Of a DNA stretch of 64,000 nt, positions 16,597 through 25,302 are shown one piece after another. Under the pieces are notes generated by a model. That model saw nothing but the letters and a program-made list of their open reading frames with translations, was not told where the DNA came from and did no database searches. Source of the stretch: Clostridium sp. CAG:354_28_25. GTDB taxonomy: Bacteria > Bacillota > Clostridia > TANB77 > CAG-508. Every line of letters starts with the position of its first letter. The stretch's first letter is position 1. The position numbers and the translations under genes were made by a program. The stretch spans positions 12,271-76,270 of the forward strand of contig MNRL01000020.1 in assembly GCA_001915925.1 (NCBI GenBank), written 5' to 3'.

Positions 16597-17580
16597 TTGT
16601 ATTTAAAAAGTATAAAGATTGGAAATTTAGAATTAGACAATAATGTGTTTTTAGCACCTATGGCAGGAATTACAGATAAATCATTTAGAATTTTATGCAA
16701 AGAAATGGGTGTAGGACTTACTACAACAGAAATGGTAAGTGCAAAAGCAATTTATTATCATGATAATAAAACTAAAAAATTATACAATTTAGATGGAGAA
16801 AAAAGACCAATTAGTATTCAATTATTTGGGAGTGATATAGAAGCGATAAAATATGCTACACAAGAGGTGGATAAGCTTGCTGATATTATAGATTTTAATA
16901 TGGGATGTCCAGCTCCAAAGATAGTAAAAAATGGAGACGGAAGTAATCTACTATTGCACTTAGATTTATTAGAGAAAATAGTTGGTGCAATAAGAGAAAA
17001 TACAGATAAACCAATTACTTTAAAAATAAGAAAAGGCTGGGATGAAAATAGTGTTGTTGCTGTAGAAACTGCACAAATAATCGAAAGAGCTGGAGGAGAT
17101 GCTATTACAATCCATGGTAGAACTAGAAAAGAGTTTTATTCTGGAAAAGCTGATTGGGATATTATAAAAAAAGTAAAAGAAAGCGTAAATATTCCAGTAA
17201 TAGGTAATGGAGATATAGTAGATGAAGAAACAGCAGAAGCAATGTTTAAATATACAAATGTAGATGGAATAATGATTGGGAGAGCAGCTTTTGGGAACCC
17301 GTGGATTTTTAGAGAGATAATACATTATTTAAAAACTGGGGAGAAATTAGAAAAACCAACTTTAGATGAAAGATATAGCACAATGGTAAGACATATAAAT
17401 ATGGAAATAGAAGAAAGAGGAGAAGAAGTTGCAATAAAAGAGATGAGAAAGCAATTAAGTTGGTACATAAAAAATTTAAAAGATTCAAGTCAAATGAGAG
17501 ATAAAATAAATAAAATAATAGATAAAGAACAATTGCTAAATGAAATAAAAGCATATTTCGAATATCTAAAAAATAATTGA
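16597..17580 (+). CDS. dusB: tRNA-dihydrouridine synthase, DusB-like
   Basis: 327 aa. FMN-dependent TIM-barrel enzyme reducing uridines in tRNA D-loops. Motifs: FLAPMAGITDKSFR, QLFGSD, NMGCPAPKIVKNGDGSNLL with the catalytic Cys, ITIHGRTRKEFYSGKADW, VIGNGDI and MIGRAAFGNPWIF. The start is TTG at 16597 with AAGGAGAG 7 nt before it; the resulting MYLKSIKIGNLELDNNVFLAPM is the common DusB opening. It is a lone gene flanked by hairpins. Confidence 0.92.
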   Translation: MYLKSIKIGNLELDNNVFLAPMAGITDKSFRILCKEMGVGLTTTEMVSAKAIYYHDNKTKKLYNLDGEKRPISIQLFGSDIEAIKYATQEVDKLADIIDFNMGCPAPKIVKNGDGSNLLLHLDLLEKIVGAIRENTDKPITLKIRKGWDENSVVAVETAQIIERAGGDAITIHGRTRKEFYSGKADWDIIKKVKESVNIPVIGNGDIVDEETAEAMFKYTNVDGIMIGRAAFGNPWIFREIIHYLKTGEKLEKPTLDERYSTMVRHINMEIEERGEEVAIKEMRKQLSWYIKNLKDSSQMRDKINKIIDKEQLLNEIKAYFEYLKNN

Positions 17581-17594
17581 ATAAAATTAGAGAA

Positions 17595-17620
17595 AGAATA
17601 GTATATATACTATTCTTTTT
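17595..17620 (+). terminator. Terminator of dusB
   Basis: AAGAATAGTATA with its inverted copy TATACTATTCTT forms a near-perfect palindrome around 17594-17617, followed by TTTTT. Confidence 0.85.
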
Positions 17621-17651
17621 TTGATATAAGAATTTAATTTGGGAGGAATTT

Positions 17652-18245
17652 ATGAAAAAAAATAAATTAATTATTTTCTTTATTTTAGCAATAATTATTG
17701 TTTTTACAATTATTTTTTATTTAATTAATAATAAAAAAATCGAAATTGGGAATAATGATAATAATCAAATTTTAAATATGAACTCGTATAAAGCAAAAAT
17801 AGAGGTAACAGTGGTAAGTAATAAAAATACTAATAAGTATAAAATGACACAAGAATATAAAAAGGGAGAATACTGCATGCAAGAAGTAGAAGAACCAGAA
17901 AATATAAGAGGAGTGAGAATAGAATACAGCAATAATACATTAAGTTTAAAAAATACTAATATGGATCTTACAAATATATACGAAAATTATAAATATATGG
18001 CAGAAAATAATTTATTTTTAAATGAATTTATAGATGATTTTAACAATAGTAGTAATTCAAAACATGAAGAAAATGAAAATGAGATTATATTATCAACGGA
18101 TTGTAAAACTCAAGAAAATAAGTATCAAGTAAAGAAAAAATTGACAATAGATAAAAAAACAAATAAACCAAAGAAATTAGAAGTACAAGATATTAACCAA
18201 AATATAACTGTTTACATATTATATAATGAGATAAGTTATAAGTAG
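17652..18245 (+). CDS. Membrane-anchored LolA/GerS-like protein
   Basis: 197 aa. One N-terminal helix (LIIFFILAIIIVFTIIFYLI) is followed by an extracellular domain that alternates beta strands: YKAKIEVTVVSNKNTNKYKMTQEYKKGEY, IRGVRIEYSNNTLSLKN, NKYQVKKKLTIDKKTNKPKKLEVQD. This pattern resembles LolA-fold proteins and GerS-related germination lipoproteins of Clostridia, but there is no lipobox Cys, so it is a membrane-tethered variant at most. Strong GGGAGGA ribosome site. It lies 71 nt before the MazF gene, with only weak sequence in between. Function is inference only. Confidence 0.5.
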   Translation: MKKNKLIIFFILAIIIVFTIIFYLINNKKIEIGNNDNNQILNMNSYKAKIEVTVVSNKNTNKYKMTQEYKKGEYCMQEVEEPENIRGVRIEYSNNTLSLKNTNMDLTNIYENYKYMAENNLFLNEFIDDFNNSSNSKHEENENEIILSTDCKTQENKYQVKKKLTIDKKTNKPKKLEVQDINQNITVYILYNEISYK

Positions 18246-18316
18246 TAAGAAGCTATTTTCTTTATCTCGAGCTAGTATTTAAAACAAGATATATACTAAT
18301 AATAGGAGTGAAGAAA

Positions 18317-18667
18317 ATGAATATAAAAAGAGGCGACATGTTTTATGCAGACTTAAGTCCTGTTGTTGGCTCAGAACAAGGAGGAATTAGACCAGTTTTA
18401 ATAATACAAAATGATTTGGGAAACAAATATAGTCCAACTGTAATTGCAGCAGCAATTACATCTCAAAAAACTAAAAATAAGTTGCCTACGCACATAGAAA
18501 TTAATTCAAAAGATTTTGGTTTAAAATCAGATTCGATAGTACTTGCTGAACAAATTAGAACAATAGATAAAAGTAGATTAAAAGAGAGAATAGGACATAT
18601 AGACAATGACGAAATTATAGGGAAAATAAATAATGCTCTTGGTGTTAGTTTCGGTTTAGGCGAATAG
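18317..18667 (+). CDS. ndoA: MazF/NdoA-type mRNA interferase
   Basis: 116 aa. PemK/MazF fold with MNIKRGDMFYADLSPVVGSEQGGIRPVLIIQND, a Ser/Thr loop and KSDSIVLAEQIRTIDKSRL, as in B. subtilis NdoA (EndoA). It cleaves mRNA at short motifs unless bound by its antitoxin. I place the start at ATG 18317, because AGGAG at 18304-18308 suits it; the GTG at 18308 lies on the ribosome site. No MazE/NdoAI gene precedes it; the upstream neighbour is the LolA-like gene. Confidence 0.88.
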   Translation: MNIKRGDMFYADLSPVVGSEQGGIRPVLIIQNDLGNKYSPTVIAAAITSQKTKNKLPTHIEINSKDFGLKSDSIVLAEQIRTIDKSRLKERIGHIDNDEIIGKINNALGVSFGLGE

Positions 18668-18672
18668 AGAGC

Positions 18673-18722
18673 AAAAGAACGTTCTTATTTTCCTTTTATA
18701 GGAAAATAAAAGCGTTCTTTTA
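18673..18722 (+). terminator. Strong terminator of ndoA
   Basis: A stem of about 19 bp with one bulge pairs AAAGAACG and CTTATTTTCC with GGAAAATAA and CGTTCTTTT. T residues end the right arm. Confidence 0.8.
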
Positions 18723-18769
18723 TTTGTATAAATTTGTGTACTAGAAATTTAATTATTAAAAAACTATCT

Positions 18770-18836
18770 AAAATCCCGGTTTTACCGGGATTTTAGGAAC
18801 GTCCCCCCAATCCCTCCCGAGGGGCAAAAATCCCTA
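18770..18836. repeat. Type A dispersed repeat, compound copy
   Basis: AAAATCCCGGT...ACCGGGATTTT hairpin at 18770-18794, then AGGAACGTCCCCCCAATCCCT and AAAATCCCTA. It ends inside the last codons of the minus-strand HD-GYP gene. Confidence 0.75.
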
Positions 18837-19772
18837 TACTTGTAATTTTTTTATTATTTTAATCTCTTCATATAATTTGTCTACAATTTCTTTTCTTGTT
18901 AAATACGCTGTTTGATATTCATGATAAATTTTATGAATATTTTCGAAATTTTCGCCTTCCTGAAATAGCATTTCCATCCCTTCTTTATAATAATTTTTCT
19001 TTTTTTCGGAATGGGCTTTATCCATTTTTTCCTCATATTCTAAGATTTGTTCAATTCTTTTTATTTGATCTTTTAAATAGTCAACATAACCTGTAACACA
19101 ACTAATTTCATAGTAAGTATCATCAATAACAACTTTAAATAAAGCTTTTACAACTTTTTTATTAAGTTTACCTAATTTTACGCCTTGTGCGGCATTATCT
19201 AGAGCTGCAACTTTAATATTTGGTTCTGTATCTTTTATTAAATCTTTTAAGGTATCAGATATGTGAATATGAGTTTTATATTGTCTTTTAGTAACTAATG
19301 CATCATAGTCATCTGCAACTTTTATTATTTGATCTTCGTATGGAATTAAATTTCCAACCAATCCTTCAGGATATCCCATACCATCTAAAGTTTCATGATG
19401 ATATTTTGGCCCTAGTGCATAAGGTCTTAATTTAATATCATCCATACACATTTTATAACCTATAAGTGTATGTGTTTTCATGATAGCGAATTCTTCGTCT
19501 GTTAGTTTATCAGGTTTATTTAGTATTTTGGCGGGAATAAACATTTTACCAATGTCATGTAAATATGCACAAATCGTACAATAAGCAGTAAAATTTTTAT
19601 CGCAACGCAAATATTCGCACAACCTACAGGTAATGCTTGCAACATTTTCACTATGAATTCTGGTAAAAGGGTCTAAACTATCTAGCATGGTTAATTGATA
19701 CCTCATAGTAACATCTAAATTATATGATTTTAAAGTTGTTTTATCATAAAAATCAAATTTTTGGTCAAACAT
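18834..19772 (-). CDS. HD-GYP domain protein, copy 1
   Basis: 312 aa from the ATG at 19772 (RBS AGAGGAG); this start matches that of its neighbour. It has the HD-GYP core: HSENVASITCRLCEYL, YLHDIGKMFIPAKIL with the HD pair, MKTHTLIGYKMC, YHHETLDGMGYPEGL with the GYP motif, and IIKVADDYDALVTKRQYK. HD-GYP enzymes hydrolyse cyclic di-GMP; no GGDEF or receiver domain is attached. The C-terminal third is helical (EEKMDKAHSEKKKNYYKEGMEMLFQEGENFENI). It lies head to tail with a close paralogue, and its stop abuts a type A repeat. Confidence 0.85.
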   Translation of the reverse strand: MFDQKFDFYDKTTLKSYNLDVTMRYQLTMLDSLDPFTRIHSENVASITCRLCEYLRCDKNFTAYCTICAYLHDIGKMFIPAKILNKPDKLTDEEFAIMKTHTLIGYKMCMDDIKLRPYALGPKYHHETLDGMGYPEGLVGNLIPYEDQIIKVADDYDALVTKRQYKTHIHISDTLKDLIKDTEPNIKVAALDNAAQGVKLGKLNKKVVKALFKVVIDDTYYEISCVTGYVDYLKDQIKRIEQILEYEEKMDKAHSEKKKNYYKEGMEMLFQEGENFENIHKIYHEYQTAYLTRKEIVDKLYEEIKIIKKLQV

Positions 19773-19850
19773 TAAATACTCCTCTTTTGTAAAATTATTC
19801 GTCATTTTCATATAGCCCACAGACACCAAATCAAAAATTTAGACTGTGGT

Positions 19851-20741
19851 TTAAATTTTTAATTTTCTAATTTCTTTTAATTCTGCGTTTAATTTATCTA
19901 TTTGCTCATTTTTATTAATAAGAGCTTGCTTAAATTGTTCAAAGATTTCTTCAAAATTTTCTACGGTTTCACCTTTATCAAATAACATTTTCATTCCTTC
20001 TAAGTAATAATTCTTTTGTTTTTCAGAATTAGAAGAATTCATTTTATCATAGTATTTTTTTACTTGAGTTAATCTTTTTATATTATCTTTTAAATAATCC
20101 AAATAGTTAAATGCACAAGAAATTTCATAAATTGTATCATCTATTACAACCTTTTTTAATGCTTTTGTAGCTGGTACATTATTTTTTCCATTATGCGCAT
20201 TTTCTATTAAAATTTTTAAAGTATCTATAATACCAACATGTGATTTATACTGTCTTTTACTAACAATTGCATCAAATTCATCTGCTACTCTAATAATTTG
20301 TGCTTCTATTGGGATGGCATCTCCTTTTAATCCTTCTGGGTAACCTGTACCATTTAATGCTTCGTGATGGCATTTAGGACCAGCAGAATAAGGTCTTAAA
20401 TTGACATCATTCATACACATTTTATATCCAATAGTTGTATGAGTTTTCATAATTTCATATTCTTCGTCTGTAAGTCTAGAAGGCTTTTGAAGAATAGATG
20501 GTGGAATAAACATTTTACCTATATCATGCAAATATGCACAAGTTGTACAGTAGGTGGTAAAATCTTTATTCAAATGCAGATAATCACAAATTCTACAAGT
20601 AATATTTGCTACACCTTCAGAATGTTTCCTTGTAAAATTATCTAGTGAATCTAACATTTTTAATTGATATCTAGCACTAGAATCTAAATCATAAGATTTT
20701 AAGACAGTTTTATCGTAAAAGTCAAATTTTTCTTTAATCAT
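19851..20741 (-). CDS. HD-GYP domain protein, copy 2
   Basis: 296 aa, clearly a duplicate of the next gene downstream: same opening (KFDFYDKTVLKSYDLD), same HD motif (YLHDIGKMFIP), HHEALNGTGYPEGL, and the same helical end (KQKNYYLEGMKMLFDKGETVENF). All metal ligands of the HD-GYP core seem kept, so cyclic dinucleotide phosphodiesterase activity is plausible. It is the upstream gene of the pair and is read leftwards. RBS AAAGGAG precedes the ATG. It stands divergent from smc. Confidence 0.85.
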   Translation of the reverse strand: MIKEKFDFYDKTVLKSYDLDSSARYQLKMLDSLDNFTRKHSEGVANITCRICDYLHLNKDFTTYCTTCAYLHDIGKMFIPPSILQKPSRLTDEEYEIMKTHTTIGYKMCMNDVNLRPYSAGPKCHHEALNGTGYPEGLKGDAIPIEAQIIRVADEFDAIVSKRQYKSHVGIIDTLKILIENAHNGKNNVPATKALKKVVIDDTIYEISCAFNYLDYLKDNIKRLTQVKKYYDKMNSSNSEKQKNYYLEGMKMLFDKGETVENFEEIFEQFKQALINKNEQIDKLNAELKEIRKLKI

Positions 20742-20843
20742 TTTAAAACTCCTTTGTAAATAGTATTACTTTTTGCTATGTAAATAATTCAATATTTTTT
20801 CAAAAGTATAATATCATTAAATGAAATAAAGTTCAATATATTG

Positions 20844-20872
20844 TTGATTTATATTGATTTTTAATATATTAT
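20844..20872 (+). promoter_or_regulatory. Probable smc promoter
   Basis: TTGATT at 20844-20849 and TATTAT at 20867-20872, spacer 17 nt, 35 nt before the start codon. Confidence 0.5.
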
Positions 20873-20906
20873 AAAGAAGTACAAAAAGATAAAAAAGGTG
20901 ATAATA

Positions 20907-23900
20907 ATGTATTTAAAAAGATTAGAGTTACAAGGATTTAAATCCTTTGCAGATAAAACAGTTTTAGAATTTATGCCAGGAATTACAACAGTTATAGGAC
21001 CAAACGGATCTGGAAAAAGTAATATATCTGATGCAATTCGTTGGGTATTAGGTGAACAAAGTATAAAATCATTAAGAGGTGCTAAATCAGAAGATATTAT
21101 TTTTGCAGGAACACAAAATAGAAAATCTTTAGGTTTTGCTGAAGCATCTTTAGTTTTTAATAATGATGATGGTAAATTACCAATAGAATATGCAGAAGTT
21201 ACAGTAACAAGAAGAATATATAGAACAGGTGAAACAGGTTATTTTATAAACAAAACACCTTGTAGATTAAAAGATATTCTAGAATTATTTATGGATACTG
21301 GTATTGGTAAAGATGGATATTCTATTATAGGTCAAGGAAAAATAGATGAAATATTAAGCAATAAGTCAGAAGATAGAAGACATATTTTTGAAGAAGCAGC
21401 AGGAATTGTAAAATATCGTAGCAGAAAAGAAGATTCAGAAAAGAAACTAGAAAGATCTAAATTAAATTTGTTAAGAATTAACGATATTTTATCAGAAATA
21501 GAAAATAATATGGAACCTTTAAAAATCCAATCAGAAAAGGCTAAAAAGTTTTTAAGTTTAAGAGAAGAATTAAAGGGAATAGAAGTGGGATTATTCTTAT
21601 ATAATATTGATTTATATAAAGAAAGATTAGAAAAGATAACAGCTGATGAAGATATTATGAATTCAACTTATGAAAATGAACAAAAAAGCCAAGAAGAAAA
21701 GAATGAAAAAAAGAACAAATTAAAAGTAGAGATAAATAATTTAATAGAAGAAATAGAATCTATGCAAAATATTGGTTTCGAAAGTTCTAATCAAATAGAA
21801 AAGATAAATTCTAATATAAATGTATCAGAAGAAAGAATTAATAATATACAAGAAAATAATAAAAGATATGAAACAGAAATTGCAGAGATAAATGATAAAA
21901 TAGTAGAGTTAGAAGAAGAAAAGAAACAAAAAATAGCTAAAAAAGAGAATTTATTTAGTAATAAAGAAAAATTCGAAAAAGAATTAAAGGAAAAGGAAGA
22001 GGAATTAAACAAATTAACTGCAAAATTATCTGATAAGCAATTAGAAATAGAAAATAAAAAGAAGATAATTGAGGAAAATACAGATAGAAAATACGAAGTA
22101 CAAAATGATATAAACACACAAGATGTAACTACAGATTCTGTAGAAAAAAATATAAAAGCTAAAACAGAAGAATTAGAACTTACGATTTCTGAATTAGATG
22201 GGGCAAGATTAAAAAAGAGTGAGATTGAGCAAAACTTTATAGAGATAGAATCAAGAAGAAATAAATTAAAAAATGATTTAAGTGAGATAGAGAATAAAAA
22301 AATAGAGGCTGACAATAAAATAAAAAGTTTTGAAACAGAAATTAATACCTTAGGTCAAGAAATAAGAATAAAAGAAGCCAGACTAAAATTTCTAGAAGAA
22401 ACCGAGAAAGAAAAAGAAGGTTACACAAAAAGTGTTAAATCATTACTTAAATCAGCAGATATGAATCCAGAACTTAAAAAAGGATTACATGATGTTGTAG
22501 CAAACCTATTAAATGTGAAAAAAGAATATGAAGTTGCAATAGAAATGAGTTTAGGAGCAAGTCTTCAGAATGTAGTTACAGAAACAGAACAAGAAGCAAA
22601 AAAATTAATAGAATATTTAAGAAAAAATAATTTAGGAAGAGTAACTTTTTTACCTATTTCAGCCGTTAAAGGTAAAAAATTAGACAGAGCCAATTTAAAT
22701 ATTAAGGGTGTAATTGGTATTGCTTCTGACTTAGTACAATATGATAAAAAATATGATGGAATATTTAACAATTTACTAGGAAGAACAGTTGTTGTAGACG
22801 ATATGGAGGCTGGAATTGCTGTCGCTAAAAAGAATAATTACGCATTTAGAGTTGTAACACTAAAAGGTGATATAATTAATTCTTCTGGTGCTATGACAGG
22901 TGGGTCAGTGCAAACTAAAACTGTAAATATTCTAGGAAGAAGTAGAGAAATTGAGGATTTAAAAGAAAATTTAAACGAATTAAATTCAAAATTAAAAAAT
23001 AAAGAAAAAGAGAAAGAAGAATATTTAGCTAGCATAGAAGAACTATTAGAAACAATAGAACATTTAGAAAGTAATTTACAAGAGATAGATATAGAATATG
23101 CAACACAAAAACAAAAAGTGGAATTAATCTCAGAAAATGTTGATAAATTAACAGTTAGAATGGATAAAACGAAACAGGAAATAGAAAATCTAAATAATCA
23201 GAAAAAAGATATTGCAGAAAATAAGGAAAAATTAATAGAAGATTTAGCAAATCTAGAAAAAGAAATACAAACTTTAAATTTAGTAGTAGCGGAATTTGTT
23301 AAATTAAATAAAGATGATCAAACATATATAGATAATTTAAATATGGATATAACAAATTTAAAAATATCTGTATCATCTTTTGAAGAAAGCGAAATGTCAA
23401 TAGATGAAATGACAGAAAGAATTAATACTGATATCGAAAATAATAAAAATAGTATTAAAGCTAAAAACGAACAAATAGAGCAAAATAAACTGGAAGAAGA
23501 AAATTTAAGAGCACAAATAGAAGAATTTAAAGCAAAAATTATCGAGATAAAAGAAAACGTTAAAAATAGTGGTTCAAAAATAGAAGAATTAAAGAAAAAT
23601 AAAAATGAAAAGAACACAGAATTAGAAAAAATAGAAAAAGAAATAGAAGAACAATTTGGAAGATTGCAAGATTTAAAAGAGCAATTAGTAAAAATTGACT
23701 TAAAGAAAAATAAAACCTCTCAAGACTTAGAAGATGTAATTAATAGAATGTGGGAAGAATATGAATTAACGCCTAATAATGCAGAAGGTTTTGTAAAAAC
23801 AACAGACCCATCAAAAACCCAAAAAGATGTTAATTATTTAAGGAATCAAATAAGAGATTTAGGAAGTATAAATATTGATTCTATTAAAGAATATCAAACC

Positions 23901-24452
23901 TTAAAAGAAAGATATGACTTTATGTGTGAGCAAAGACTAGATTTAGAAAATTCTATGGCTAAACTTAGAAATGTTATTTCAGAAATGATAACTATTATGA
24001 AAGCTCAATTTAAAGAAAAATTTAAACTTATTAATAAAAACTTTGATGAGGTGTTTAAAGAATTATTTGGTGGAGGAAAAGCAGAATTAATACTAGAAAA
24101 CGAAGATGATGTTTTAAACTGTGGAATAGATATTAGAGTACAACCACCAGGAAAGAAACTTCAAAATATGACTTTATTATCTGGCGGGGAAAAGGCATTT
24201 ACAGCTATTGCAATATTATTTGCAATATTAAAAATAAATCCTGCACCATTCTGCGTATTAGATGAAATTGAAGCAGCACTAGATGATGTTAATGTTAACA
24301 GATATGCAGAATACTTAAAGAAATTTGCAAAAGACACACAATTCTTAGTAATTACACATAGAAAGGGTACTATGGAAGCAGCAGATACAGTATATGGAAT
24401 AACAATGGAAGAAAATGGAATTAGCAAACTACTTTCTATGAAATTAAAATAG
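20907..24452 (+). CDS. smc: Chromosome segregation ATPase SMC
   Basis: 1181 aa, full length. Walker A GPNGSGKSN at about 32-40, two long coiled coils, a hinge at about 510-665 with its glycine-rich GAMTGGSV end, then signature LSGGEKAFTAIAIL and Walker B FCVLDEIEAALDDVNV near the C-terminus. SMC forms a ring with ScpA/ScpB that organises and segregates the chromosome. The ATG at 20907 follows AAAAAAGGTGATAATA; a GTG at 20898 lies inside that site. The usual neighbours rnc and ftsY are absent, so smc has moved from its common Firmicutes context. Confidence 0.96.
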   Translation: MYLKRLELQGFKSFADKTVLEFMPGITTVIGPNGSGKSNISDAIRWVLGEQSIKSLRGAKSEDIIFAGTQNRKSLGFAEASLVFNNDDGKLPIEYAEVTVTRRIYRTGETGYFINKTPCRLKDILELFMDTGIGKDGYSIIGQGKIDEILSNKSEDRRHIFEEAAGIVKYRSRKEDSEKKLERSKLNLLRINDILSEIENNMEPLKIQSEKAKKFLSLREELKGIEVGLFLYNIDLYKERLEKITADEDIMNSTYENEQKSQEEKNEKKNKLKVEINNLIEEIESMQNIGFESSNQIEKINSNINVSEERINNIQENNKRYETEIAEINDKIVELEEEKKQKIAKKENLFSNKEKFEKELKEKEEELNKLTAKLSDKQLEIENKKKIIEENTDRKYEVQNDINTQDVTTDSVEKNIKAKTEELELTISELDGARLKKSEIEQNFIEIESRRNKLKNDLSEIENKKIEADNKIKSFETEINTLGQEIRIKEARLKFLEETEKEKEGYTKSVKSLLKSADMNPELKKGLHDVVANLLNVKKEYEVAIEMSLGASLQNVVTETEQEAKKLIEYLRKNNLGRVTFLPISAVKGKKLDRANLNIKGVIGIASDLVQYDKKYDGIFNNLLGRTVVVDDMEAGIAVAKKNNYAFRVVTLKGDIINSSGAMTGGSVQTKTVNILGRSREIEDLKENLNELNSKLKNKEKEKEEYLASIEELLETIEHLESNLQEIDIEYATQKQKVELISENVDKLTVRMDKTKQEIENLNNQKKDIAENKEKLIEDLANLEKEIQTLNLVVAEFVKLNKDDQTYIDNLNMDITNLKISVSSFEESEMSIDEMTERINTDIENNKNSIKAKNEQIEQNKLEEENLRAQIEEFKAKIIEIKENVKNSGSKIEELKKNKNEKNTELEKIEKEIEEQFGRLQDLKEQLVKIDLKKNKTSQDLEDVINRMWEEYELTPNNAEGFVKTTDPSKTQKDVNYLRNQIRDLGSINIDSIKEYQTLKERYDFMCEQRLDLENSMAKLRNVISEMITIMKAQFKEKFKLINKNFDEVFKELFGGGKAELILENEDDVLNCGIDIRVQPPGKKLQNMTLLSGGEKAFTAIAILFAILKINPAPFCVLDEIEAALDDVNVNRYAEYLKKFAKDTQFLVITHRKGTMEAADTVYGITMEENGISKLLSMKLK

Positions 24453-24457
24453 TGATA

Positions 24458-24570
24458 TGGGGACGTTCTTTTTTTCCCTCTTGTATGAACAATATATCCC
24501 ACTAGATTTTATCTAGTGGGATAAAAAATAATGTAAACAGGGATTTTAGGACCGTCCCCAAAAATCCCTA
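24458..24570. repeat. Type A dispersed repeats flanking a hairpin
   Basis: GGGGACGTTC at 24460-24469 and an inverted partner AGGGATTTTAGGACCGTCCC at 24539-24558 flank a perfect 12-bp hairpin (24496-24507 with 24511-24522, ATCCCACTAGAT arms). The block fills the convergent space between smc and ytaF. Confidence 0.7.
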
Positions 24571-25194
24571 TGTTCCGATTCCTCTCAAAATACCAATAAC
24601 TATTAATAAGACTCCAGATATTATATTCCATTTTTTTAAGGATGTGTTGTATAACACAATTTTCTTACCAAGAATAATTCCTGCGTTAAGAAAAATAAAT
24701 TGAAAAAGAGGAACTAGTATAGGAAATAGTAAACTATACATTCCAAATGATGAACTTGTAATACCAACACAAATAGAATCTAAAGAAAGAGCAAATGCTA
24801 AATATAATGCTTCATTTTTTTCAATTATTTTTGAATTGTTTAAATCAGAGGAGATTGGATTTCTAATAATTTGTATAGTTATACCCAAAGATTTTAGAAA
24901 TATCTTATGACTTTTATATTCTTTTTTTTCATTAGTATTCATTGCTTCGTATATAATTAAAAATCCCATAAAGACTAGAAGAATTACACTAATAATTTTT
25001 ATTATATTAGCCGGAAGGATAGAAATTAGGAAATATCCAAATGCAACAGAAATACCTACAAAAAGTAATGAAACAAAAAACAAGATAAATTTTGCAGGAG
25101 TAGATAATGATGTTTTTCTAAGCCCATATGTAATTCCAATTCCAAATGAATCAATACTAACAGATAAAGCAAGCAAGATAATAGTAAGTAGCAT
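24568..25194 (-). CDS. ytaF: YtaF-like sporulation membrane protein (MntP fold)
   Basis: About 208 aa with six hydrophobic helices. The twin motif LSVSIDSFGIGITYGLRK near the start and LALSLDSICVGITSSSFG later is the internal repeat of MntP/YtaF transport-like proteins, each with the Asp of the predicted metal path. YtaF is linked to sporulation in Bacillus; MntP exports manganese. Two adjacent ATGs (25197, 25194) are possible. I chose the second because GAGGTG lies 5 nt away. It is divergent from the P-type ATPase, so both may handle divalent cations. Confidence 0.75.
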   Translation of the reverse strand: MLLTIILLALSVSIDSFGIGITYGLRKTSLSTPAKFILFFVSLLFVGISVAFGYFLISILPANIIKIISVILLVFMGFLIIYEAMNTNEKKEYKSHKIFLKSLGITIQIIRNPISSDLNNSKIIEKNEALYLAFALSLDSICVGITSSSFGMYSLLFPILVPLFQFIFLNAGIILGKKIVLYNTSLKKWNIISGVLLIVIGILRGIGT

Positions 25195-25302
25195 CATATC
25201 ACCTCTATATATAATATGTAAACTAAAAAAATAAGTGTAATATAGGAATAAAAAAATAGTATAAGCATATAAATTAATAAACTATACAAAGGAGAGATTT
25301 AT

